Shown: positions 27,960 to 38,349 of the stretch, piece after piece | How the letters are laid out: each line of letters starts with the position of its first letter | How positions within the stretch are numbered: the first letter of the stretch is position 1 | The notes under the pieces: generated by a model | The model's input: only the letters and a program-made list of their open reading frames with translations | The model's database searches: none | What the model was told of the DNA's origin: nothing | Position numbers and translations under genes: made by a program | From: Roseiterribacter gracilis | GTDB taxonomy: Bacteria; Pseudomonadota; Alphaproteobacteria; BOG-932; Roseiterribacteraceae | Length of the DNA: 64,000 nt | Assembly: GCA_018332375.1 (NCBI GenBank) | Contig: BOPV01000001.1 | Span: 2,232,001 to 2,296,000 of the forward strand | Direction of reading: 5' to 3'

Positions 27960-30329
27960 ATGTGGGAGAACCTGTTGATCACCAGCCTGCGCGTGTTGTG
28001 GCGCGACCGGCTGTACGCCGCGATCAATCTCGCCGGCCTCGCTGCCGCGCTCGCCGCCGTCACGCTGATCGCATTGTGGGTTCGCTACGAGCTGACCTGG
28101 GACCGGTTCCTTGCCGACCCTGGCGAGGTGCGCGTGATTGTCGCCCGGTACGCGCGCCCCGACTCGCCGGGCGCGGCCAGCTTCGCGACGCCGGCCAATC
28201 TCGGCCCGCGCGTCGCCGCGCGCACCGGTGACGACGCGCTGGTGACGCGGCTGCGCAACGCGAGCCGCGTATTGTCGGTCGGCGAGCGGCGCAGCAACGA
28301 ACATGTCGCCTTTGTCGATCCCGGTTTCTTCCGCGTCGTCACGCTGCCGTTTCTGGCCGGCGATCCCGCGACCGCGCTGGCCGCGCCCGACGGGCTGGTG
28401 CTGAGCGCGGCGGCCGCACAACGCCTGTTCGGCCGTATCGACGTGGTCGGGCGCACGGTCGAGATCGATGCGCGCACCACGCTTGCGGTCACTGGCGTCA
28501 CCGCCGACCCGCCGCGCAATTCCAACTTTCGCGCCGCCGCTTTCGCACACGCCGCCAACCCAGCCAGTCCGCTGCCCGACGCCGAGCGCGAAAACCGGTG
28601 GGACAGTTTCTCGGTCATGGTGCTGGCGCGCCTCGCGGCGCCCGATCGCGACGCGCGGCTGGCGGCGGCGCTCGACGCGGTGGCGCGCCAGGAATTCGGC
28701 CCCGCAGATGCGGCGTCAGGCACGCGGCGAAGCTTCACCGCGCATCGTCTGCGCGAGGCACAGCTCGGCGCCATCGGCGAGACCAACGGCGCCGACCGCG
28801 CGTTGCTGAGCACGATCGTGGGCATCGGCTTGCTGGTGCTGGCGCTGGCTTCGGTCAATTTTATCAGCCTGTCGTTGGCGCGCGCCACGCATCGCATTCG
28901 CGAAGCCGGCATCCGCAAGAGTCTCGGCGCGTCGCGCGCATCGCTGGTGCTGCTGTTTCTGGTCGAGCCGCTGCTGTTGGCGTTGGGCGCGGCGCTGCTT
29001 GCTATCGCGCTGGTCGAGTCGACGCTGCCGATGGTCAACGCCCAGCTTCAGTTCGATCTCGGCACGCCATATCAGGACGGTGGCTGGATCGCGCTGGTCA
29101 CGGCAACGATCGCGGTGCTGGTCGGGCTGCTCGCAGGTGCCTATCCGGCGTTGGCACTCGCGTCGCTGCGGCCGGTCGCGGCGCTGCGCAACAGCGGGCT
29201 TGGCAACGGCCACGCGGTGCGCCAGACGCTGGTCGTGCTGCAATTCGCGATTGCCGTCGCGCTGGTCATCACCACGCTGTTTATGCAGCAGCAGGCGAGC
29301 TTTGCGCGAACGCTGAACCTGACGCAGGTGGCGGGCGATCCGCTGGTGGTGTTGTCACGCCTTGAAGGGCTGCAAGCTTCGGTGCGCGAAACATTGCTCG
29401 CGCGGCTTGCCGCGTCGCCCACATTGCGCGGCGCCGCAGGAACGTCGCTGGTGCAGGGTGACAGCAAACACTCGACGGTCAGCAGTGATGAGATCGTGCC
29501 CGGCCAGCGTGTGATCTATCAGCAGATGCAAGCGGACGGCGCCTTTTTCGCGGTGCTGGGCCAGCCGATCCTGGCGGGCCGCGCGTTCGATCCCGCGCGC
29601 GACCGTCCCGAGGCGCATCACATCGTCGTCAACGTAAGTGCGGCACGAGCCTTCGGCTATTCCGATCCCGCCGCAATCGTCGGGCGCACCTTCGGCCGGG
29701 AGATGCAGGTGGTCGGCGTCGTCGCCGACTTGCCGTTGCAATCGGCGCGCGAAGCGACCGGACCGACCGTGTTCTTCTACGAACCGGACGAGTTCAACAT
29801 GGCCCTTGTGCGCGTACCGGGCGCTGCGCTGCCGGCGGGCCTGGCTGAGATCGACCGCATCTGGAACGAGTTGGTACCGTTACAGCCGATCCGCCGCGAG
29901 TTCATGGACGAACGCGTGGCGCGACAATGGCACACGCTGCAGGTCCAGACCGGTGTCATGCGATTCTTCTGCGTTCTTGCGATCGGCATCGGCCTGCTTG
30001 GGCTGCTTGGCCTCGCCGCCTTCAACGCCGAACGGCGCACCAAAGAGATCGGCGTGCGCAAAGCGTTGGGTGCAACGACATTCGACATCGCGCTGCTGTT
30101 GACGCGGCAAAGTCTGGCACCGGTGATCGCGGCCAATCTGCTCGCCTGGCCGGTGGCGTTGTGGGCGACGTGGCGATTCCTGTCCGGCTTCGCGCTGCGT
30201 ATCGATATCGGCGTCGGCCCGTTCCTGTTTGCAGGGCTCGGCACCGTTTTACTCACTGGACTCGTCGTGCTGCTCTACGCAACCGCGCGCAGCAGGCTGC
30301 AGCCGGCGACTGCGCTGCGTTACGAATAG
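27960..30329 (+). CDS. MacB/FtsX-type ABC transporter permease, without adjacent ATPase
   Basis: A 789-residue membrane protein with duplicated MacB_PCD plus FtsX halves: an N-terminal helix (LAGLAAALAAVTLIAL), a large periplasmic domain, three helices with the FtsX motif REAGIRKSLGASR, then a second periplasmic domain and a second FtsX block with TKEIGVRKALGAT near the C-terminus. Such proteins couple cytoplasmic ATP hydrolysis to periplasmic mechanical work or export. No ATP-binding subunit lies beside it, so the partner must be elsewhere. The ATG at 27960 is chosen because the hydrophobic region starts immediately after it; upstream in-frame residues look non-coding. Confidence 0.88.
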   Translation: MWENLLITSLRVLWRDRLYAAINLAGLAAALAAVTLIALWVRYELTWDRFLADPGEVRVIVARYARPDSPGAASFATPANLGPRVAARTGDDALVTRLRNASRVLSVGERRSNEHVAFVDPGFFRVVTLPFLAGDPATALAAPDGLVLSAAAAQRLFGRIDVVGRTVEIDARTTLAVTGVTADPPRNSNFRAAAFAHAANPASPLPDAERENRWDSFSVMVLARLAAPDRDARLAAALDAVARQEFGPADAASGTRRSFTAHRLREAQLGAIGETNGADRALLSTIVGIGLLVLALASVNFISLSLARATHRIREAGIRKSLGASRASLVLLFLVEPLLLALGAALLAIALVESTLPMVNAQLQFDLGTPYQDGGWIALVTATIAVLVGLLAGAYPALALASLRPVAALRNSGLGNGHAVRQTLVVLQFAIAVALVITTLFMQQQASFARTLNLTQVAGDPLVVLSRLEGLQASVRETLLARLAASPTLRGAAGTSLVQGDSKHSTVSSDEIVPGQRVIYQQMQADGAFFAVLGQPILAGRAFDPARDRPEAHHIVVNVSAARAFGYSDPAAIVGRTFGREMQVVGVVADLPLQSAREATGPTVFFYEPDEFNMALVRVPGAALPAGLAEIDRIWNELVPLQPIRREFMDERVARQWHTLQVQTGVMRFFCVLAIGIGLLGLLGLAAFNAERRTKEIGVRKALGATTFDIALLLTRQSLAPVIAANLLAWPVALWATWRFLSGFALRIDIGVGPFLFAGLGTVLLTGLVVLLYATARSRLQPATALRYE

Positions 30330-30423
30330 CCTGAAACGTCGCTACAAAGTATGATGTGATCGCGGGGCAATAGCATCGCGGTTGAAACGCGCTGGCGACG
30401 CCTTCGTCGCGCGACTGCAACGT

Positions 30424-31272
30424 CTATTGGCCGGATAAGCGCGTGCTGCGCACAGCTTCTTTCACGCGCATCAAGCGCGCCGGACCGTCCGTGTCACGGC
30501 GCAGCGCGAGGCCGGTCGCCAGCACGTCGATCATCGCCAGATGCGCAATGCGCGACGCCATCGGCGTGTAGAGATCCACGTCTTCGGCCGGTTCGATTTC
30601 GAGCGCGATCGTCGCTGCCGCGGCGAGCGGCGAATGCGGCGCGGTCAGTGCGAGGATCCGCACGCCGTTGGCCCGCGCCAGCTCGGCCAGTTCCAATGTC
30701 GCAATCGTGCGGCCGGTGTTGCTGACCAGAAGCAGCAAATCGGTGTCGGCCATCACCGACACCATCATCCGCGCCATCAACGGATCTGAGGTTGAGGTTG
30801 CGGGACAGTCGAGCCGCACGAATTTGTGTTGCGCGTCGAGCGCCACCGGGCCCGAACCGCCCATGCCGAACAACAGCAATTGCCGCGACGAGGCCAGCAA
30901 CGCGACCGCACGTTCGACGATGTCGGCGTCGAACGTGTCGCGCGCCGCATGTAACGCCGCGATCGCAGCGCCGATCACTTTCGGCCCGTACGACACGGCT
31001 TGGTCGCCCGGCTCGACATCCGCATGCACGTAGGGCACGCCGCCCGCGAGATTGGCCGCAAGCTGCAATTTGAAATCGCGCAACCCATCGCAGCCGAGCG
31101 AACGGCAGAAGCGGATCACGGTCGGCTGGCTGACCCCTGCTTCGACCGCCAGCTTGTCGAGCGGCAGTCGCAGCACACGCTGCGGATCGGTCAGCACCAA
31201 CGCAGCAACCGCCGCCTCGCGCTTGCTCAGCGCGTCGACTTGCAATCGCAAAGATGCGAGCAAGTCTTTCAT
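30424..31272 (-). CDS. hexR: HexR-type RpiR-family transcriptional regulator
   Basis: A 282-residue regulator with an N-terminal RpiR helix-turn-helix (AVEAGVSQPTVIRFCRSLGC, about residues 37-56) and a C-terminal SIS sugar-phosphate domain (LLLFGMGGSGPVALDAQHKF, VSNTGRT). HexR proteins repress the Entner-Doudoroff genes and respond to 2-keto-3-deoxy-6-phosphogluconate. It is the last gene of zwf-pgl-edd-eda-hexR, which supports the symbol. The ATG at 31272 is chosen because homology starts there; a longer open frame overlaps eda. Confidence 0.9.
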   Translation of the reverse strand: MKDLLASLRLQVDALSKREAAVAALVLTDPQRVLRLPLDKLAVEAGVSQPTVIRFCRSLGCDGLRDFKLQLAANLAGGVPYVHADVEPGDQAVSYGPKVIGAAIAALHAARDTFDADIVERAVALLASSRQLLLFGMGGSGPVALDAQHKFVRLDCPATSTSDPLMARMMVSVMADTDLLLLVSNTGRTIATLELAELARANGVRILALTAPHSPLAAAATIALEIEPAEDVDLYTPMASRIAHLAMIDVLATGLALRRDTDGPARLMRVKEAVRSTRLSGQ

Positions 31273-31274
31273 GT

Positions 31275-31334
31275 TCAAGATTTCGCCGCCTGCGCGGCGG
31301 GACGCGAACGGAGCGAGGCGCGCAGGTCTTTCAT
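31275..31334 (-). other. Mini-ORF resembling a duplicated hexR start
   Basis: A 19-codon frame, [19 protein letters not shown], starts with an ATG overlapping the eda stop (ATGA) and ends two bases before the hexR ATG. Its first ten residues match the start of hexR (MKDLLASLRL) at eight positions, and the DNA is similar too. It may be a relic of a short tandem duplication or a leader that couples hexR translation to eda. A hairpin CGCCGC-CTGC-GCGGCG lies inside it. Expression cannot be judged from sequence. Confidence 0.4.
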
Positions 31335-31940
31335 TTTTTGAGAGACGCGGCTTCGGAGGCGAGTTTTTCCATCCGCGCCCAATCTTGCGCTGCGAACGCA
31401 TCGGCGGGTGCGACCCACGATCCGCCGACGCACAGCACGTTGGGCAGCGCGAGATAGGTCGGTGCGTTCTGCAGATTGATGCCGCCGGTGGGGCAGAAGC
31501 GCAGATGCGGCAACGGCGCACCCAGCGCCTGCAACAGCTTGGCGCCGCCGATCTGTTCGGCCGGGAAGAATTTCATCGTGGTGATGCCGCGCGACGCCAG
31601 CTTCATCGCTTCGCTGGCGGTGGCGATACCGGGCAGCAACGGCACCTTGGTCTTCGCCGCCGCGTCGAGCAGCTCGTCGGTGACGCCGGGACTGACCAGG
31701 AATTTCGACCCCGCGTCGATCGCTTGTTGCAGCTGCTTGCCGTCGAGCACCGTGCCGGCGCCGACGATCGCATCGGGCACTTCGGCTGCGATGCGCTTGA
31801 TCGAGTCCAGCGCGGTCGGCGTACGCAAGGTCACTTCCAGCACGCGCAACCCGCCGCGCACCATCGCGCGCGCCATCGGCACGGCATGGTCCGGATTGTC
31901 GAAAGCCAGCACCGGAATCACCGGCGCAAGAGTCAGGATC

Positions 31941-31948
<8 letters not shown>
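31331..31948 (-). CDS. eda: 2-Keto-3-deoxy-6-phosphogluconate aldolase
   Basis: Splits KDPG into pyruvate and glyceraldehyde-3-phosphate, the last step of the Entner-Doudoroff pathway. The 205-residue class I aldolase has catalytic Glu38 (LEVTLRT) and Schiff-base Lys126 (TMKFFPAE). Its start overlaps the edd stop by eight bases. The substrate-binding GAGTVL and PTGGI motifs are intact. Confidence 0.97.
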
Positions 31949-33793
<1,845 letters not shown>

Positions 33794-33797
<4 letters not shown>

Positions 33798-34456
33798 GTC
33801 TGTCCTCCATCCGGCGACCACACCACGCAGCTATCGGCGGGCGCTGCGCGCAGCACCAGACCGATCGGCGGTGGCGTGTCGGCACGCCGTGCATCTTCCA
33901 GCACGCGCTTTTTGGCGGCGCCGCTGATCTGCACGAACAAAGCGTGCGTGTTGGTCAATTCGGGCAACGTCATGGTCAGGCGCCGTTGCTTGGCGCCCGG
34001 TGCAGTCAACGCAACCACGGGCACCGTGGTTGCCGGCGACAAAGCCTGAGCCAACGTGTCGCCATCGGGAAACAGCGACGCAGTGTGTCCATCCTCGCCC
34101 ATGCCAAGCACGGTCACGTCCCAGGGATGCGGAAGCGCGGCGATTTTGTCGCTCAGCGGAACGAACATCGCGACCGCCGCGGGACCGACCAGCAAACGTT
34201 CGCGCACGAAACGCTGGTTGCTGTCGGCATGATCGGCGGGCACGCAGCGCTCGTCGGCCAACGTCACCGTCACCAACTTCCACTCGATCGCCTGTTGCGC
34301 CAACCGGTCGAAAAACAAGGCGGGTGTGCGCCCGCCCGAAACCACCAGACCGGCGCGATCGCGTGCGCGCAGCGCTTTCTCCAGCCGCGTCGCAACCGAC
34401 ACCGCCAACCAGTCGGCCGCTGCATGTGCATCGGCGAAGTCGCGCTCCAGAATCAT
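33794..34456 (-). CDS. pgl: 6-Phosphogluconolactonase
   Basis: Hydrolyses 6-phosphogluconolactone between the Zwf and Edd steps. The 220-residue DevB-type protein has SGGRTP near residues 40-45, [13 protein letters not shown] and [13 protein letters not shown], the family's phosphate and catalytic loops. Its ATG overlaps the zwf stop by one base (TGATG) and its stop overlaps the edd start. Confidence 0.96.
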
Positions 34457-35925
34457 CAGTCGTCGTGCCCGTCATCGTCCCAGGTGCGGCCGTCGCGTTC
34501 GATCAGTGCGATCGACGCGGCCGGGCCCCAGGTGCCTGCCTGGTACGGTTTCGGCGGCGCGTCGTCGCGCGTCCAGCCTTCCAGGATCGGCTCGATCCAG
34601 GTCCAGGCTGCTTCGACTTCGTCGCGGCGCATGAACAAAGTGCTATTGCCGCGCACCACGTCCATCAACAGACGTTCGTACGCATCGGCGTAGCGAATCT
34701 TGAACGCTTCGGCGAACGACAGATTCAAATTGGTCGGCTTGATCCGCATGCCGCCGGGGCCGGGATCTTTGCTCATCAATTGCAGTTCGATGCCTTCGTT
34801 CGGCTGCAGACGAATGATCAGACGGTTGGGCTGAATCGGCCCTGCATCGGCGGCAAAGATATTGTGCGGCACCGGACGGAACTGGATCACAATTTCCGAA
34901 GTGCGTTCGGCCAGGCGCTTGCCGGTGCGCAGATAGAACGGCACGCCGCCCCAACGCCACGTCTCCACTTCGGCGCGGATCGCGACGAAGGTTTCGGTGC
35001 GGCTGACGGCACCGCCCAGATCTTCGATATAGCCGGGCACGCCCGCGCCATCGATCGCGCCGGCACGATACTGGCCGCGCACCGTGCAGGCGCCGAGCTG
35101 ATCCGGCGTAATCGGTTTCAGCGCGCGCAGCACTTTCAGTTTTTCGTCGCGTACCGTGTCCTGGTGCATCTGGGTCGGCGGCTCCATCGCAACCAGACAC
35201 AGAAGCTGCAACAGATGGTTCTGCACCATGTCGCGCAGCGCGCCAGACTTGTCGTAATAGCCGGCGCGCGTGCCGACGCCGATCGATTCCGCGACGGTGA
35301 TCTGCACGTGATCGACCGAACCGCGATTCCACAAGGATTCGAACAGCGAGTTGGCGAAGCGCAGCGCCAACAGATTCTGCACCGTCTCTTTGCCGAGATA
35401 ATGGTCGATGCGGAAAATCTGATGTTCGGCAAAGACCGCGCCGACCGCTTCATTGATCGCGCGCGCCGACGCCAGATCGCGTCCGATCGGCTTTTCCAAC
35501 ACGATGCGCGAATTGGGCGTGATCAGCTCGTGCGTCTTGAGCCGCGCGCTGATCGGGCCGAACAGATCGGGTGCGGTCGCCAGATAAAAGACGCGCACCA
35601 CGTCGCTGCGCGGCTTCAACGCGTTTTCAAACTCGGCCCAGCCCGCATCGTGCGCTGCGTCGAGCGCGAAATGCTGCGTGCGGTCGAGAAAGCTTTTCCA
35701 CGCGCCGTCGTCGAACAGATCGTCGGGAATATGCGCGCGGGCGCGCTCGGCGATCTCGGCCACCGATTCCTTGCTGCGCGAGACCAGAAGAATCCGCGAG
35801 TCCGCGGTCAGCTGTTTGTCGCGGTCGCGCAGGTAGAGCGCCGGCAGCAGCTTGCGCACGGCGAGATCGCCGGTGCCGCCGAAGACCACGAAATCGAAGC
35901 TGGAAACGGGAACGACCGTTGCCAT
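34456..35925 (-). CDS. zwf: Glucose-6-phosphate 1-dehydrogenase
   Basis: Oxidises glucose-6-phosphate with NADP+ or NAD+, feeding the Entner-Doudoroff pathway and supplying reducing power. The 489-residue protein from the ATG at 35925 has the dinucleotide motif GGTGDLAVRKL near residue 15 and the catalytic RIDHYLGKE. An in-frame ATG 14 codons upstream is possible but lacks homology. It leads the zwf-pgl-edd-eda-hexR operon; a candidate HexR operator sits about 90 bases upstream. Confidence 0.96.
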   Translation of the reverse strand: MATVVPVSSFDFVVFGGTGDLAVRKLLPALYLRDRDKQLTADSRILLVSRSKESVAEIAERARAHIPDDLFDDGAWKSFLDRTQHFALDAAHDAGWAEFENALKPRSDVVRVFYLATAPDLFGPISARLKTHELITPNSRIVLEKPIGRDLASARAINEAVGAVFAEHQIFRIDHYLGKETVQNLLALRFANSLFESLWNRGSVDHVQITVAESIGVGTRAGYYDKSGALRDMVQNHLLQLLCLVAMEPPTQMHQDTVRDEKLKVLRALKPITPDQLGACTVRGQYRAGAIDGAGVPGYIEDLGGAVSRTETFVAIRAEVETWRWGGVPFYLRTGKRLAERTSEIVIQFRPVPHNIFAADAGPIQPNRLIIRLQPNEGIELQLMSKDPGPGGMRIKPTNLNLSFAEAFKIRYADAYERLLMDVVRGNSTLFMRRDEVEAAWTWIEPILEGWTRDDAPPKPYQAGTWGPAASIALIERDGRTWDDDGHDD

Positions 35926-36015
35926 CGGACCTGCCCTGGGGAGTTGTCGTTGGGCCGCACCCCACAAACCGGCGCGCGACCGACTGCACCCTACGCCCGG
36001 GCTGGCGGGCTGGAA

Positions 36016-36030
36016 AGTAGCTTTTCTACA
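36016..36030 (-). promoter_or_regulatory. Candidate HexR operator upstream of zwf
   Basis: On the zwf strand this reads TGTAGAAAAGCTACT, an imperfect palindrome that agrees with most positions of the gammaproteobacterial HexR consensus TGTARTWWWAYTACA. It lies about 90 bases before the zwf ATG, and hexR is the last gene of the operon, so autoregulation is plausible. A half-copy (TGTAGAAAAGCT) recurs at 36071-36082 at the end of the decarboxylase gene. The consensus is from memory and from another class of bacteria. Confidence 0.5.
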
Positions 36031-36045
36031 GTTTTAGACCGAATA

Positions 36046-36070
36046 CCGCGGTCCGAGAGGCGGACCGCGG
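36046..36070 (-). terminator. Strong hairpin between decarboxylase and zwf
   Basis: A perfect 10-base-pair inverted repeat, CCGCGGTCCG (36046-36055) and CGGACCGCGG (36061-36070), with a five-base loop, lies just after the decarboxylase stop. There is no following T-run, so it may be a Rho-assisted terminator or mRNA 3' protector rather than a classical intrinsic terminator. It separates the decarboxylase transcript from the zwf promoter region. Confidence 0.55.
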
Positions 36071-36077
36071 AGCTTTT

Positions 36078-37514
36078 CTACACTTTCCGCAGCGCGTCCC
36101 GTACCGCCTCGATCGCGCGGGCCACGTCTTCGTCGGTTGTGCGCCAGTTCGAAACGCTGATCCGCATGGCGCGGCGCCCGCGCCAGGTGACGCCGCCGAA
36201 GAAGGCTTCGCCATCGCGGTTGATCGTCGCGATCACATCGTCGGTGCGGCGGTCGTGGTCGAAATCCGCGGCGCCATCCATCGGCGACAGGAATCGCACC
36301 AGCCCCTGATTGAGCGACGAGGTCGCGACGACTTCGGCGCCGTCGAGCGCGCCGATCCCTTCGACCAGCGCACGCGCATGGTGCCGCGTACGCGCCACCA
36401 GATCGCTCAAACCCTGACGACCCAACTGGCGCAACGCTGCGTAGACGGCAAAGCCGCGCGCGCGCCGCGAGAATTCGGGATTCCAATCGATCTGATCGCG
36501 CGCCGAACCGTCCGCCGGCAGGTACGACGCCGACACAGTCATCGCGTTGCGATGGGATGCTGCGTCGCGCACGAAGGCGATGCCGCAATCATACGGCACG
36601 TTCAGATATTTGTGCGCGTCGGTGGTCCATGAGTCACACAGCTCGATCCCTTCGACCAGGCTGCGCGTCTGCGGGCAGGCTTTGGCCCACAGGCCGAACG
36701 CACCGTCGACATGCACCCATGCCCCCGCCGCGCGTGCGATCGGCGCCAGCGCATGGAACGTGTCGAACACGGCGCGGTTCAGTTCGCCCGCCTGCAACAC
36801 GACGATGGTTGCGACGTCGCTGCGCGACAGCGCCGAGGCAAGCGTGTCGGACGCAACCCGTCCGTTGGATTCAACCGGCAGCTCTTCGATCGAGCTGGTG
36901 CCAAGCCCCAGCATGCGCACCGCGCGATCGACGGAATTATGCCGGTCGGCATTGGCGAGAATGCGGATCGGCGGCGCGCCGCACAGCCCGGCCAGCTCGA
37001 CATTCCAACCGCGTTTGGCCAGCACCGCGTGGCGTGCAGCGGCAAGACAGGTGACGTGCGCCATCTGCGTGCCGGTGGTGAAGGCGAAGCTGGTTTCCGC
37101 CGGCAGATCGAACAAGTCGCGCAACCACGCGCCTGCCACTTCTTCGACCACCGCGGCTGCAGGCGAGGTCGCATAGAGGCCCGCATTCTGATCCCAGACC
37201 GTGGTCAACCAATCGGCACCGATCGCAGCAGGCAACCCGCCGCCGATCACCCAACCGAAGAAGCGACCGCTTTGCGAGTGGTTGAGCCCGCCGCGCACGT
37301 CGGCGACGAGCTCGTCGATCACTTGCGCCGGGTCGACGCCGTCCTGATCCAGCTTGCGTCCCAGCGCGCGACGGAGATCGTCGACCGACTTGGTTGCGCC
37401 GATGCCCGACGAATCGAGCCCGTGCAAATGCGCGAAAGCGTGGATGACCGCACGCTTCAACGCTTCCCGTTCGACCGACGTTTCGTCGCCGGCGACACGA
37501 CGGACGACGCTCAT
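36078..37514 (-). CDS. Group II PLP-dependent amino acid decarboxylase
   Basis: A 478-residue decarboxylase of the aromatic-L-amino-acid/glutamate decarboxylase superfamily. The PLP lysine is Lys302 in DAHKYLNVPYDCG, with HVDGAFGLWA (PLP-ring aspartate) and FTTGTQMAH upstream. The substrate is not readable from sequence; relatives act on aromatic amino acids, branched-chain amino acids, glutamate or methionine. Its ATG overlaps the stop of the MddA-like methyltransferase gene (ATGA), so the two are co-translated. A strong hairpin follows the stop. Confidence 0.88.
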   Translation of the reverse strand: MSVVRRVAGDETSVEREALKRAVIHAFAHLHGLDSSGIGATKSVDDLRRALGRKLDQDGVDPAQVIDELVADVRGGLNHSQSGRFFGWVIGGGLPAAIGADWLTTVWDQNAGLYATSPAAAVVEEVAGAWLRDLFDLPAETSFAFTTGTQMAHVTCLAAARHAVLAKRGWNVELAGLCGAPPIRILANADRHNSVDRAVRMLGLGTSSIEELPVESNGRVASDTLASALSRSDVATIVVLQAGELNRAVFDTFHALAPIARAAGAWVHVDGAFGLWAKACPQTRSLVEGIELCDSWTTDAHKYLNVPYDCGIAFVRDAASHRNAMTVSASYLPADGSARDQIDWNPEFSRRARGFAVYAALRQLGRQGLSDLVARTRHHARALVEGIGALDGAEVVATSSLNQGLVRFLSPMDGAADFDHDRRTDDVIATINRDGEAFFGGVTWRGRRAMRISVSNWRTTDEDVARAIEAVRDALRKV

Positions 37515-38242
37515 CGACGGCGCAATCCCGGAACCAGCATCGGCGTACGGTCGATATAGTCGGTGTATTGCTTACCAAAGGCGTCGATCAGATCGCGTTC
37601 TTCAAGCCGGATCGCGATCAGAATGTAGATCGTGAGACCCAGCGCAAAAACGAGATGCGCGCCCGTCATCACCGGCGCGGCCCAGAAGATGATCAGCCAG
37701 CCGACATAGATCGGATGACGCACCAGCTTGTAGAGCAACGGCGTGTGGAATTTCTGCACGCGATCGGTGCGGCCGGTCAGTTTGCGCCACACCTGTTCCA
37801 AGCCGAACAGATCGAAATGATTGATCAGGAACGTCGCGAGCAACAGCAACGCCCAGCCAAACCCATAAAGCGCGAGCACCGCGATATACGCGTTGCCCTC
37901 CGGCACTTTCCAGATCACGCCGCCCATCGGCGCCCAGTAGTAGTAGATCGCGACCATCGCGATGTTGCTGAACAGCAGATAGGTGCTGCGTTCGGCCGAT
38001 TCCGGCACGAAGCGCGTCCACCAGCGTTTGAACCCTGGGCGCGCCATGCCGCTATGTTGAATGGCGAAAGCGGCCAGCAGGCCGACATTGATCGCGAGCG
38101 CTTCTGTGAACGGGCGCGTCGGCGTGCCGTCAAGCATGGTCGGCGTGCCGAAACCAACGAAAAAACCGGCGCCATAAATAAAGACGACCAGCGACACCGC
38201 ATAACAAGCGATGCCGTAGAGAAAGATTGCTACCCGCGCCAC
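37511..38242 (-). CDS. MddA-like membrane thiol S-methyltransferase
   Basis: A 243-residue membrane protein of the isoprenylcysteine/NnrU-type methyltransferase superfamily. The sequence pattern (MARPGFKRWWTRFVPE, ERSTYLLFSN, FLINHFDLFGLEQVW, KLVRHPIYVGWLIIFWA, LEERDLIDAFG) closely resembles MddA, which methylates methanethiol to dimethyl sulfide. About six hydrophobic helices are present. The start is a GTG at 38242 with AGGAG seven bases upstream; the longer frame upstream is not supported. It is coupled to the downstream decarboxylase gene. Substrate is inferred from resemblance only. Confidence 0.75.
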   Translation of the reverse strand: MARVAIFLYGIACYAVSLVVFIYGAGFFVGFGTPTMLDGTPTRPFTEALAINVGLLAAFAIQHSGMARPGFKRWWTRFVPESAERSTYLLFSNIAMVAIYYYWAPMGGVIWKVPEGNAYIAVLALYGFGWALLLLATFLINHFDLFGLEQVWRKLTGRTDRVQKFHTPLLYKLVRHPIYVGWLIIFWAAPVMTGAHLVFALGLTIYILIAIRLEERDLIDAFGKQYTDYIDRTPMLVPGLRRR

Positions 38243-38349
38243 GAAACGTCTCCTGCAGTTCAAGGGGAGCAAGGTGCTGCAGTACGCGCGAGGGCACATC
38301 GGGCGCCGCCACCTATTTTAGGTAACGCCGGTCCCTATCTTTTGGATGT

